Assembly (NCBI GenBank): GCA_046160585.1 | Contig: JBJXGN010000171.1 | Coordinates: 14,036 to 78,035 of the forward strand | DNA length: 64,000 nt | Direction of reading: 5' to 3' | From: JABFXX01 sp046160585 | GTDB lineage: Bacteria; Myxococcota_A; Polyangia; Haliangiales; Haliangiaceae | The notes under the pieces: model-generated | Databases searched by the model: none | Told to the model about the DNA's origin: nothing | The model's input: only the letters and a program-made list of their open reading frames with translations | Part shown: positions 53,607 to 62,187 of the stretch, piece by piece | Position numbering within the stretch: position 1 is the stretch's first letter | How the letters are laid out: each line of letters opens with the position of its first letter | Position numbers and translations under genes: made by a program

Positions 53607-54074
53607 ATGCGAATCAAGAACATGGTCATGGCCGCAGTCGCGGCTCTTGCGCTGGCGGCGTGCGGCGGCGGCAAGAAGGACGGGAACACCACGCCGACGG
53701 GCGACGGCAGCGCCGTCGAGACAAAGTCGCTCTACGATCGCCTCGGCGGCAAGGATGCGATCATCGCGGTGGTCGACGACATGGTCGCGAACATCGCCGC
53801 GGACGCGCGCATCAACGCGTTCTTCGCGAACACCGACATTCCGAAGCTCAAGGGGCACCTCGTGGATCAGATCTGCGAGGCGAGCGGTGGACCGTGCAAG
53901 TACACGGGCAAGACGATGAAGGAAGCGCACACCGGCATGAAGGTGAAGGGCGAGCATTTCGACGCGCTCGTCGAGGATCTCGTGAAGGCTCTCGACAAGT
54001 TCAAGGTCGGCGAGAAGGAGAAGGCCGACCTCCTCGGCGCACTCGGTCCGATGAAGGCTGACATCGTCGAGTAG
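53607..54074 (+). CDS. Group 1 truncated haemoglobin, lipoprotein form
   Basis: A 155-residue protein. The first 19 residues are a lipoprotein signal (AAVAALALAACGGG). The globin domain starts at LYDRLGGKDAIIAVVDDMVANI and continues to FFANTD, PCKYTGKTMKEAH and HFDALVEDLVKALDKF, the order of truncated haemoglobins. The proximal His is in KEAHTGM. Truncated globins are normally cytosolic, so a lipid-anchored, presumably periplasmic or surface form is unusual. No partner cytochrome is seen in the neighbourhood. Confidence 0.87.
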   Translation: MRIKNMVMAAVAALALAACGGGKKDGNTTPTGDGSAVETKSLYDRLGGKDAIIAVVDDMVANIAADARINAFFANTDIPKLKGHLVDQICEASGGPCKYTGKTMKEAHTGMKVKGEHFDALVEDLVKALDKFKVGEKEKADLLGALGPMKADIVE

Positions 54075-54081
54075 TGATCGA

Positions 54082-54609
54082 TCAGTACGGCTTCTGGTTG
54101 CCGACGTTCCCGGCCGGTGTGTAGTTGCACACGATGGACGTGCCGAATGTCAGGCTCCGGCATGAACCGATGGCGCAGCCGACGAGGGTCGTCGAGCGCC
54201 ACACGATCTGCGTGTAGTGACCGCACACGTCGCTGCACGTGTTCGTCGAGTAGTCGTAATCGTTCTTCTCGTTGGCCCACGCCGTGACCGCTTGTTGTGC
54301 GGTCGCGCCGCCACCCGCGCCGAATACGTTTTCGCCGACGTTCTGGCCGCGGTTCGGGTTGTGATCGATGAGACCTGTCGGCGCCTCCTGATCGCGGCAC
54401 ATCGCGACCCATTCGCGCGCGGTGTCGGCGAGGCTGTCGTCCCACACGAGATCCTCGAGCGCGGGGGCGGTCTGTACCTGGCGGCGAACGACGTTGTGCG
54501 CCTCTACGATCCCCGCGAGCTCTGCCGGCTCCCCATCGATGGGCTCGTCGTCGCCGCCCGCGAGCGGAGGACCGCACGCGATGAGCGCGCAGAGCACGAG
54601 AGAGCGCAT
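54082..54609 (-). CDS. CAP-domain (SCP/PR-1-like) lipoprotein, copy 1
   Basis: A 175-residue secreted protein (MRSLVLCALIAC). The CAP domain has IVEAHNVVRRQV, LVWDDSLADTAREWVAMC, VGENVF, GHYTQIVWRSTTLVGCAIG and a C-terminal VCNYTPAGN. It is a close relative of the upstream gene, which it overlaps by one base (TGATG). CAP proteins of this kind are secreted in bacteria, with roles still unclear. Confidence 0.9.
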   Translation of the reverse strand: MRSLVLCALIACGPPLAGGDDEPIDGEPAELAGIVEAHNVVRRQVQTAPALEDLVWDDSLADTAREWVAMCRDQEAPTGLIDHNPNRGQNVGENVFGAGGGATAQQAVTAWANEKNDYDYSTNTCSDVCGHYTQIVWRSTTLVGCAIGSCRSLTFGTSIVCNYTPAGNVGNQKPY

Positions 54610-55220
54610 CAGTACGGAGGCCCGCCGGAGTTTCCGGACGGCCCGTAGTTGCAGATGATCGTGCTCGAGTACGTGATGCTCGGGCAGTTCACCCGCGCGC
54701 AACCGACCTCGCGCGTCGTGCGCCACACGATCTGCGTGTAGTGGCCCGTCGCCGCCGAATAGCCGTTCGGGTAGACGTAGTTCGCCTTCTCCGATGCCCA
54801 CGACTGCACCGCGCCCGCCGCTGTAGCGGTTCCGCCGGATGCGTAGATGTTCTCGCCGACGGAGTACGGGTGTCCGGCGCCACGGTTGGGGTTGTGGTCG
54901 AGGATGTTCGGATATGCGTCGTTGTTGATGCACATCATGCCCCACGCCTTCGCGGTGGCCTCGAGTGCATCGCTCCACGCGAGCGGCGGCAGCGGAGTCT
55001 GGTGCTGCACCATCGCGCGGACGACGTTATGCGCCTCGGTGATGCCGACGAGCTCCGGCGGTTCGCCGACGATCGGCGCCGCGTCGATCATCATCGCGGC
55101 ATCGCTGCCGCTCGATCCTCCGCTGTCTCCGGTCGTCATCGAGCCGTCGCTGCCCGACGAACCGCCATCATCGCCACATGCAGAGACGAACAGAATCGGC
55201 AGCATGCCCCACAGCCGCAT
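54609..55220 (-). CDS. CAP-domain (SCP/PR-1-like) lipoprotein, copy 2
   Basis: A 203-residue lipoprotein (MRLWGMLPILFVSAC). After a Gly/Ser/Asp-rich linker the CAP domain has ITEAHNVVRAMV, LAWSDALEATAKAWGMMC, VGENIYASGG and GHYTQIVWRTTREVGCARVNC. It is the first gene of the tandem pair and is transcribed away from the B12 riboswitch that drives btuB. The start ATG 55220 removes an upstream extension. Confidence 0.9.
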   Translation of the reverse strand: MRLWGMLPILFVSACGDDGGSSGSDGSMTTGDSGGSSGSDAAMMIDAAPIVGEPPELVGITEAHNVVRAMVQHQTPLPPLAWSDALEATAKAWGMMCINNDAYPNILDHNPNRGAGHPYSVGENIYASGGTATAAGAVQSWASEKANYVYPNGYSAATGHYTQIVWRTTREVGCARVNCPSITYSSTIICNYGPSGNSGGPPY

Positions 55221-55311
55221 GACGATCACGATCGCACAGTTGACGGCGTGCGTGCACACGGAGTACGAAGCGCCGTGTAGGCGAAAGCCATCACGCTCGG
55301 ATCGACAGCCT

Positions 55312-55447
55312 CGACGGATGCAGGGAAGTCAGTGAAATGCTGGCACAGCCCCCGCTACTGTAACCGGGGACGAAGCGGCAACACGCCACTGGGAAACTGG
55401 GAAGGCGCCGCCTAGGACGAACCGGAAGTCAGGACACCTCTCCGTCG
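55312..55447 (+). ncRNA. Cobalamin riboswitch
   Basis: A vitamin B12 riboswitch. The closing P1 stem is a perfect pairing of 55312-55318 with 55441-55447. The conserved core holds AGCCCCCGCTACTGTAACCG-like sequence near 55347, GCCACTG (55385-55391), GGGAAGGCG (55399-55407) and GAAGTCAGGACACC (55425-55438). It ends 50 bases before btuB, the expected target, and should repress it when B12 is plentiful. Confidence 0.93.
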
Positions 55448-55497
55448 GTACTTCGGGTGGAAGGACGCTGTCGCGTTCGGTCACCTCGTCACGTGGG

Positions 55498-57597
55498 GTG
55501 ACCTTGCACTGTTCCTCGCCCGAAATCCGTATTTTCATCGTCGCGACGCTCGTCGCCGGCGGAGTCGCGCGTGCAGACGAGAAGGCCGGCACCGCGACCA
55601 CACCGGACGAGACGATCTATGTCATCGACGATCGCCCCGACGGTGCAGCCCGCGATCGCGATCGTCTGCTCGGCGATGCGCCGTTCCTCACGATCATCCA
55701 CGCTGACGAACACGGCGCGACGACGTCGGTCGCCGAGGCGTTGGCGACCACCGCCGGTGTGTTAGGCCGGTCGCTCGGCGGGCTGGGTGCGTACCAGACG
55801 GTCAGCATTCGCGGCGCTTCGGCGGGACACACGGCGGTGCTCGTCGATGGAGTTCCGCTCGCGCGCATCGCCGCCGTGACCACCGACCTCGGCCGCTTCT
55901 CGCTCGACAGTTTTGGCGAGATCGAGCTGTATCGCGGCGCGGTCCCCATCGAGCTCGGCGGTGCGGGCATCGGGGGTGCGGTGAACCTGGTCACGCGACT
56001 TGGCCGCGGCGATCGCGGCGAACGCTTCCGCGCGTCTGCAGGCTACGGCTCGTACGGTGCGCGTCATCTGCGCGCGCACTACGGCGACGAGCACGAAGGC
56101 ATCGGCGCGAGGTCCGCGACGACGATCGGCTACACCGGCGCCGACGGCGACTTCACGTACTTCAGCGACAACGGCACACTGCTCAACAAGAACGACGACG
56201 CGTACTTCGCGCGCGCGAACAACGGGTTCGATCAGCTCGACGTGTCGACGCGGTTCGGCGCGACGGAGACGCCGCTCGTCGGTGGGGCGCGGCTGTCACT
56301 CAAGCGTCAGGGGTTGCCCGGCACGATCGCGAATCCGACGAGCTCGGCGCAGCTGTCGACGATCGACGTGCTCGCGGACGTACAAGGCGAGGTCACGACC
56401 GGCGCGGCCGTCGCGCGCAACGCGGGCTTCGTGCTGGCCGAGTATCAGGTCGTCGAGGATTCGCGCGGCGAGCTCGGGCTCGGCAACCTCGACCGCACGT
56501 ACACGACGCTGTCGCTCGGAGCGTCCTCGACCTGGTCCCTGCCGATGGGGGTACATCGCGCCACGGTAGGGCTCGAGGCTCGCGCCGACCGCTTCAGCGA
56601 TCGCGACGACTCCGGCATGCAGGATGCGCTGGACGGCTCGCGCGCGGGCGGCGCCGCGAGTCTCGGCATCGATCTCGCTCTGTCGCATGATCTCGTCATC
56701 ACGCCGGCGCTTCGGATCGACGGGTTGCGGACGAATGCCACACCGATGACCGTGGGACCGAACGCGCTCGCGCCCATCGCGCCGCGCTGGGACGTGGTCC
56801 CGAGCCCGCGGTTCACGGCGCGTCTCTCGGTGACCGACGACGTGGCGATCAAAGGCAGCAGCGGCTGGTACACGCGCCTGCCGACGATGATCGAAGTGTT
56901 CGGCAACCGCGGCTTCATCGTCGGTGCGCCGGACCTGCGCGCCGAGCACGGGCCGTCGAGCGATGTCGGCGTGGTGTGGGCGCCAAGCAAGGCGATCGGT
57001 GCGTTCGATCGCGTACTCGTCCAGGCGGACGTGTTCGCGAATCGCTCGCACGACACCATCGCGTTCGTCACCTACGCCGGATACACCGCGCGCGCGATCA
57101 ACCTCGACGACACGCAGGCCTACGGAGGCGAGCTCGTCGCGGCGGCGCGCATCGCAGAACGCGTCTCGATGACCGCGAGCTACACGCGCCTCGTCACCGC
57201 GCAGCTGTCGGACGATCCGACGCTGCACGAGAAGCCGATCCCGCGCCGCCCAGCGCACCAACTCTACGGTCGAGCCGGGATCGGCGGTTCGTTCGCACGT
57301 CGCGACGGTACTCTGTGGATCGACACGACCTGGCAGTCGGAGAGCACGCTCGACCGCGCCAGCCTCATCCGCGTCCCGGGTCGCGCGCTCGTCGGTGCCG
57401 GTGCTCGCGTCGAGATCGGCGCCGGTTTCGCGATCGCCGTCAGCGTCGCGAATCTGACCGATCGGCGCATCACGTACCTCCCGCTCGATCCCGCGCCGTC
57501 GCCGACGTTTACCGAGGCGGCGACACCGCTCACCGATGTGACTGGGTTTCCGCTGCCGGGCCGCAGCTTCTATCTGGCCCTCGACTGGACTCACTAA
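55498..57597 (+). CDS. btuB: TonB-dependent cobalamin receptor BtuB-like
   Basis: A 699-residue outer-membrane receptor. The signal peptide ends ARA, a TonB-box-like ETIYVIDD follows, and the plug domain has SVAEALATTAGVL, QTVSIRGASAGHTAVLVDGVPLARIA and the plug end GGAGIGGAVNLVTR. The barrel ends with an aromatic-rich LPGRSFYLALDW. With the B12 riboswitch immediately upstream it is most likely the cobalamin uptake receptor. GTG 55498 is used as start. The following lipoprotein gene lies six bases downstream. Confidence 0.88.
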   Translation: MTLHCSSPEIRIFIVATLVAGGVARADEKAGTATTPDETIYVIDDRPDGAARDRDRLLGDAPFLTIIHADEHGATTSVAEALATTAGVLGRSLGGLGAYQTVSIRGASAGHTAVLVDGVPLARIAAVTTDLGRFSLDSFGEIELYRGAVPIELGGAGIGGAVNLVTRLGRGDRGERFRASAGYGSYGARHLRAHYGDEHEGIGARSATTIGYTGADGDFTYFSDNGTLLNKNDDAYFARANNGFDQLDVSTRFGATETPLVGGARLSLKRQGLPGTIANPTSSAQLSTIDVLADVQGEVTTGAAVARNAGFVLAEYQVVEDSRGELGLGNLDRTYTTLSLGASSTWSLPMGVHRATVGLEARADRFSDRDDSGMQDALDGSRAGGAASLGIDLALSHDLVITPALRIDGLRTNATPMTVGPNALAPIAPRWDVVPSPRFTARLSVTDDVAIKGSSGWYTRLPTMIEVFGNRGFIVGAPDLRAEHGPSSDVGVVWAPSKAIGAFDRVLVQADVFANRSHDTIAFVTYAGYTARAINLDDTQAYGGELVAAARIAERVSMTASYTRLVTAQLSDDPTLHEKPIPRRPAHQLYGRAGIGGSFARRDGTLWIDTTWQSESTLDRASLIRVPGRALVGAGARVEIGAGFAIAVSVANLTDRRITYLPLDPAPSPTFTEAATPLTDVTGFPLPGRSFYLALDWTH

Positions 57598-57603
57598 AGG
57601 AAC

Positions 57604-58749
57604 ATGAAGATGAAGTCAGGAATCTCGCTCGCTCTCGCCACAGTGCTGTTCGCTGGTGCGTGTGGCGACAACAACGACGGAGCCCCGGATGCACCGCCGG
57701 GCAACGACTCCATGATGGGGATGGACATGTCGATGCCGGCGCGCGAGCGCGCGGTCGTCGTCGCCGGTGACTTCGTCGCGGCGGGACTCCTGTCGTCGCT
57801 CGATGTCGAAGCGCGCACGTCGGAGAACAACGTCGCCCCGGCGACGGCGGTCGGCAACGATCCGGTCCTGCGCAGGTTCGGCAACGAGCTGTTCGTCGTG
57901 AATCGCATCGAGAACAACATCACGATCCTGAACGCGACGACGTTCGCGCTCGTCGAGCAGATCAGCACCGGCACGAACTCGAACCCGCAGGACGTGGCGA
58001 TCGAGGGCAACAAGCTGTTCGTACCCGTCTACGGGGGTAGCGGCATCGTCGAGCTCACGCGCGGGATGACGACGATCACGCCGATCGATCTCTCCGAGGA
58101 CGATCCTGACGACAAGCCGAACTGCGCGTCGATCTACAAGATCGGCACCTCGCTGTTCGTCACGTGCCAGATTCTCGACGACTCGATGCGGTTCCTCCCG
58201 CCGCGCGGCCCTGGCAAGCTCTATACGGTCGACATCGGCACCCGCACGAAGACAGGAGAGGCCACGCTTACCACCGCGAACCCCTTCGGTCTCCTCGATC
58301 AGTTGCCGAACAACGGCGACCTCGTCGTCGGCACGATCGACTTCGCCGACGGCTCGGGATGCCTCGAGCGGATCACCACGGGGGCGACACCCGCGGCGAG
58401 TTGTATGGCGACGAACACGGCGCTCGGCGGCAACGTCACGCGCGTGACGATCCGAAACGACACCGAGATCCTCGCGGTGGTCGCGAACCCTTCGTTCGCG
58501 ATGGGCAGCTCGCTCAAGGTGATCGAGGACAACGGCACCGTCGGCGCGACGTTCACCAAGGCAGGCCAGGTGCTGCGCGATGGCGTCGCGTGCCCGAGCG
58601 GTGCGGTTGTCGTCGAAGAGGGTCCCTCAGGAGTTGCGCCAGCTCCGCAGGGACTCCGCGTCTATTCGGCATCGCAGACGGAGACGACGACCGGTCCCAT
58701 CGACGTCGGCCTCAAGCCGCAGAGCTTCCGCGCACTCGCGTGTTATTAG
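57604..58749 (+). CDS. Beta-propeller lipoprotein co-transcribed with btuB (possible BtuG analogue)
   Basis: A 381-residue lipoprotein (ALATVLFAGAC). After a Met-rich linker (MMGMDMSMP) the protein shows repeating blades of the YncE/YVTN type, for example NELFVVNRIENNITILNATTFALVEQI and NKLFVPVYGGSGIVELT. It lies six bases after btuB with its own AAAGGA, in the same B12-controlled unit. In Bacteroides, BtuG is a beta-propeller lipoprotein that captures B12 on BtuB. The likeness in fold and context is suggestive, but sequence homology to BtuG is not established. Confidence 0.75.
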   Translation: MKMKSGISLALATVLFAGACGDNNDGAPDAPPGNDSMMGMDMSMPARERAVVVAGDFVAAGLLSSLDVEARTSENNVAPATAVGNDPVLRRFGNELFVVNRIENNITILNATTFALVEQISTGTNSNPQDVAIEGNKLFVPVYGGSGIVELTRGMTTITPIDLSEDDPDDKPNCASIYKIGTSLFVTCQILDDSMRFLPPRGPGKLYTVDIGTRTKTGEATLTTANPFGLLDQLPNNGDLVVGTIDFADGSGCLERITTGATPAASCMATNTALGGNVTRVTIRNDTEILAVVANPSFAMGSSLKVIEDNGTVGATFTKAGQVLRDGVACPSGAVVVEEGPSGVAPAPQGLRVYSASQTETTTGPIDVGLKPQSFRALACY

Positions 58750-59175
58750 CCCGCATGTAGGCCCGATCCGCTGATCGTCGTCGAACATCGGCGGACGTCG
58801 GGGCACGTCGTCGCGCAGCACAGAGGCGTAACTCCCCGGGAGAACACGATGGCGTGACGACATGGCGCAGGCAGATGCAATGGTATTGCATCTGTATCGC
58901 GACACCTGCGACTTGTTAGCGAGTCGGGATGACACCTGCTGTCCGTGAATCGCAACCAGCGATCGCACGAAACCAGCGGCGAGCGTCTACATCTGTTCCT
59001 CCGGCGTGCACATGAACGCACTCCGATCGTGAGCGCGCCGACAGTTTGTCGTGTGGCAAGTGTCATCGCGCGTTCTCGCTTCTGTCGCTTTCCGCGCCTG
59101 ACAGCAATCGCGTTCGGCGCCAACGCACGAGTCGCGCGGGATCGATGGCACCTCCCTTGATGAGTGCGAGCCACG
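58750..59175 (+). other. Intergenic region, no gene
   Basis: 426 bases with no plausible coding frame. The only structure seen is the inverted repeat at 58872-58894. It presumably holds the promoter of the metalloprotease gene, but no clear -10/-35 or sigma-54 site was found. Confidence 0.6.
58872..58894. repeat. Perfect 10-bp inverted repeat with 3-base loop
   Basis: CAGATGCAAT, GGT, ATTGCATCTG. It is a strong hairpin or a palindromic protein site in the long spacer between the btuB operon and the metalloprotease gene. There is no T-run, so a simple intrinsic terminator is unlikely. Confidence 0.6.
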
Positions 59176-60321
59176 ATGACGAGCTCGACGATCAAGATCG
59201 CATTCCTGGCGACGTGTGCGGGGCAGCTGGTCGGCTGCATGGTCGGTGAAGAGGGAGACGAGAATGTCTCATCGACGCAAGACGGACCGACGTTCGAGGA
59301 GTTTCGCGACCAGACCTATCGAGAGCCGTGGGAAGGCGGTCACTACATTGTCGACGGAGATCGGCCGATCGCCGACGAGAAGGCGCTCTACGAGTTCTGG
59401 GAGGGACTGCAGCAGGGCGCCCTCATCGTCAACAAGATCGGCTCGCAGGACGATCGCTGGAACGACACGGCGAAGCTGAACCTGACGTACTGCATCTCGA
59501 ACAACTTCGGTTCGCGCAAGCAGAGGATGATCGACGCGATGAACGCGGCGGCCGCCGGCTGGGAGACGCGCTCGAAGGTCGACTTCATCTACAAACCCGA
59601 ACACGACGCGAACTGTACGCGCACGAACACCAGCGTCGTGTTTAACGTGGGTCAGGTCTCCGGACAGCCGTACCTCGCGCGCGCGTTCTTCCCCGCGAAC
59701 AGCCGCTCGTCGCGCGAGGTGCTCGTCGATACCAGCTCGTTCGGCAACGTCGGGTGGCCGCTCGCGAACATCATGGGCCACGAGCTGGGTCACACGCTCG
59801 GCTTCCGTCACGAGCACACGCGTCCCGAGGCGGGCACGTGCTTCGAGGACAACAACTGGCGTCCGCTGACCACCTACGACAGCGGATCGATCATGCACTA
59901 CCCGCAGTGCAACGGCTCGTCGCAGAACCTGAACTGGACGACGAAGGATGCGCAAGGCGCGGCCGCGCTCTACGGGGCGCCTGGTGGCACGACCCCGCCT
60001 CCTCCGCCGCCGCCCGGCAACACGCAGACCGAGACGAAGTCCGGCTCCGTCGCGAACCAGCAGATCGTGCAGGTGAACGCGTACAGCGTGAAGGTCGGCA
60101 GCACGTTCACCGTGACGATGACCGGCACGGGTGATCCGGATCTCTACGTGCGCTGGAACAACAACCCGACGACCACGGCGTACGCGTGCCGCCCATACAT
60201 CGACGGTCCCACCGAGGAGTGCTCGCTCACGGTGCCGACCGGTGCGACGACCGCAAACGTGATGGTGCGCGGCTACACAGCGGGCACGTACACGCTGAAC
60301 GTGTCGTGGGTCGCACCGTAG
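59176..60321 (+). CDS. Secreted zinc metalloprotease (metzincin) with C-terminal PPC domain
   Basis: A 381-residue lipoprotein (TCAGQLVGC lipobox). A pro-region precedes the catalytic domain, which has the zinc motif HELGHTLGFRHEH and a Met-turn SIMHYP, as in M10/M12-like metzincins. A polyproline linker leads to a C-terminal prepeptidase domain (GTGDPDLYVRWNNNPTT, YTLNVSW) common in secreted proteases. The start ATG 59176 is chosen over the GTG 59164. It may act in predation or nutrition. Confidence 0.9.
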   Translation: MTSSTIKIAFLATCAGQLVGCMVGEEGDENVSSTQDGPTFEEFRDQTYREPWEGGHYIVDGDRPIADEKALYEFWEGLQQGALIVNKIGSQDDRWNDTAKLNLTYCISNNFGSRKQRMIDAMNAAAAGWETRSKVDFIYKPEHDANCTRTNTSVVFNVGQVSGQPYLARAFFPANSRSSREVLVDTSSFGNVGWPLANIMGHELGHTLGFRHEHTRPEAGTCFEDNNWRPLTTYDSGSIMHYPQCNGSSQNLNWTTKDAQGAAALYGAPGGTTPPPPPPPGNTQTETKSGSVANQQIVQVNAYSVKVGSTFTVTMTGTGDPDLYVRWNNNPTTTAYACRPYIDGPTEECSLTVPTGATTANVMVRGYTAGTYTLNVSWVAP

Positions 60322-60324
60322 CGG

Positions 60325-61053
60325 TTATTCGTTCGGTCGCACGCAGTACACCTCGGCGACGACCTCGATCGTCGTCGACGGTGACGTGTTGCGATAGTCG
60401 CAGCGCCAACTCGCGGGGTTCGCACTGTCGTTCATCGCGATCGGCCGTGTCGCCACGAGCTGCGCCATCCACTGCGGATCTGCGTAGCAGCCGCCGGTGA
60501 CGAGCAGATCGGCTGCGCGATCGCACGACGCGATCGCCGTCGCGACGAGTCCCGCCTGCACCGAGATCCTCGACTCCTTGCGAACGATGTCGGTCTTGTT
60601 TCCGTACGCGGCGACCGGTCCCGGTGGTCCCTTCGGTCCCTGCTGGCCGGGTGTGCCCTGCAGCCCCTGCGGTCCTTGCACACCTTGCACGCCTTGCGGC
60701 CCATCGCCGCCGCGCGGTCCCGGATCGCCTTTGGGTCCCCGCTGTCCTTCCGGCCCTGGCGGTCCGACGCCGGCAGGGCCCATCTCGCCGGTAGGTCCCG
60801 CTGGACCCGCGGGACCTCGCGGTCCCTCGGGGCCACGCGGTCCGGCCTGCCCTCGCGCGATCACCTCCTCGGCGACCTTCTTTGCATCGACCTCGCCGCG
60901 CCGCTCGATCGTCCCGATTCGCAGGTCGTGATCGTCGACGCGTTTCACCGTCTGGTCGACGCGCTCGGTCTCGTTCGCGCGACACGCGCTCGCACCGAAC
61001 ACGGCGCCAAGCGTCGCGATCGTCCAGGCGATCGTGATCCGCTGGCGTCCCAT
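60325..61053 (-). CDS. Collagen-like lipoprotein
   Basis: A 242-residue lipoprotein (AVFGASAC). After a helical stretch (about 27-65) there is a collagen-like region of about 26 Gly-X-Y triplets from GQAGPRGPEGPRGP to GPPGPV, with one break, then a C-terminal globular domain with a Cys pair. The helical part may trimerise the collagen stalk. Similar proteins occur on bacterial surfaces. It converges with the protease gene, three bases apart. Confidence 0.85.
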   Translation of the reverse strand: MGRQRITIAWTIATLGAVFGASACRANETERVDQTVKRVDDHDLRIGTIERRGEVDAKKVAEEVIARGQAGPRGPEGPRGPAGPAGPTGEMGPAGVGPPGPEGQRGPKGDPGPRGGDGPQGVQGVQGPQGLQGTPGQQGPKGPPGPVAAYGNKTDIVRKESRISVQAGLVATAIASCDRAADLLVTGGCYADPQWMAQLVATRPIAMNDSANPASWRCDYRNTSPSTTIEVVAEVYCVRPNE

Positions 61054-61141
61054 GCGTCGATCTTATCGAAGCGTGTAGGCGCGTGTCCGTCGCCGGCCGG
61101 TTTTTTGCCCCCATCGATCGAGGCGTGTACGACCTGAAGCG

Positions 61142-61999
61142 ATGATGCTCGAGTTCGCCGATCTTCAGTTGCTCCATCCACGTGACGGAGCGGTGCTGGT
61201 GGAGCACGCCAACTTCGGCGTGCAACGCGGAGAAGTCGTCGTGATCGTCGGTGCCGCCGGCGTCGGAACGTCGCGGCTCGTCGCCGCCGCGCTCGGCGAA
61301 GCGACACCGAGCGAAGGCACGATCAGCGTGCTCGGTCGCGATGTGGCCAAGCTCCGGCGCTCGTCGCTGCGCCTGTTGCGCCGCCGCGTCGGCGTGGTCC
61401 CGCAGGACCTATCGCTTCTCGATGATCGCAGCGCACAGCTCAACGTCGTGCTGCCGCTCGAGATCGACGGCGTGCCGCGCACGGTCTCCGTCGCGCGCGC
61501 CGCCGAGGTGCTCGCGCAGATGGGCCTCGACGATGAGGCTTCCCTTCCGGTCGACTGCCTCTCGGCCTCCGCGCGCCAGCGCGTCGCCGTCGCTCGTGCG
61601 CTCGTGCGCGCGCCGGAGTTGATCCTCGCGGATCACCCGACGAGCATGCAGGACGCTGCGGGCACCGAGCGCATCTGCGAGGCGTTCTACGAGGCTGCCT
61701 CGCAGGGCGCGTCGATCGTGATCTTCTCGCGCGATCCCGCGCTGCGTTCGATCGCCGAGCGCAATCGCTGGCGCCAGCTCGCGCTCGTCGACGGACGCCT
61801 CTGCCCGCTCGGCGAGGTCACGCTCGACGGTCGCTCGATCGACGACGTCCTCATCGGCATCGAGACGGCACCGGTGCACGTGCCCGCGATGCCGCCACCT
61901 CCGCCACCGGCCGCCGTGGACGCGACGGACGACGTCATCGACTCGATCCCCAACCTCGTTCACTTCCCGATCTCCGCTCGAACGGCAGGTGTTGGATGA
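61142..61999 (+). CDS. ftsE: FtsE-like ABC protein with degenerate ATPase motifs
   Basis: A 285-residue ABC-family protein located before ftsX. The fold is kept (LRRRVGVVPQDLSLLDDRSAQLNVVLPLEIDG is a FtsE-like Q-loop region), but the key residues are not: Walker A reads GAAGVGTS with Thr replacing the Lys, the signature is LSASARQR instead of LSGGQ, Walker B ends LILADHP so the catalytic Glu is His, and the H-loop His is Arg (FSRDP). The C-terminal 55 residues are an added Pro-rich tail. It is therefore unlikely to hydrolyse ATP, if it binds it. The stop overlaps the next gene. Confidence 0.82.
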   Translation: MMLEFADLQLLHPRDGAVLVEHANFGVQRGEVVVIVGAAGVGTSRLVAAALGEATPSEGTISVLGRDVAKLRRSSLRLLRRRVGVVPQDLSLLDDRSAQLNVVLPLEIDGVPRTVSVARAAEVLAQMGLDDEASLPVDCLSASARQRVAVARALVRAPELILADHPTSMQDAAGTERICEAFYEAASQGASIVIFSRDPALRSIAERNRWRQLALVDGRLCPLGEVTLDGRSIDDVLIGIETAPVHVPAMPPPPPPAAVDATDDVIDSIPNLVHFPISARTAGVG

Positions 62000-62187
62000 A
62001 GATGAAGACCCTGCGCCGCATTCGCGCGATGGCCCCGCGTCAGGTCCGCCGTCGCGACTTCGATCTCAGCGATGCGATGGAGCCGGAAGCCGGCCCATCG
62101 CCGGAGGCGATCTTCGATCGATCCACGGGTCCTTTCGATCGCCGTCGTCCGATGGGAATGGCCGGCGGGTTCGACGAGGAGACCTGA
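61996..62187 (+). CDS. Small basic protein between ftsE and ftsX
   Basis: A 63-residue protein beginning with a basic stretch (MKMKTLRRIRAMAPRQVRRRD) and ending in acidic and Gly/Met-rich residues. The ATG overlaps the ftsE stop (ATGA), and ftsX follows directly with its GTG at the base after the stop. That tight packing is the main reason to think it is translated. No known family is recognised. Confidence 0.5.
   Translation: MKMKTLRRIRAMAPRQVRRRDFDLSDAMEPEAGPSPEAIFDRSTGPFDRRRPMGMAGGFDEET

Noticed and set aside
61095..61115. CCGGCCGGTTTTTT as an intrinsic terminator ahead of ftsE.
   Set aside because: The GC palindrome has no loop and no upstream + strand gene ends near it.
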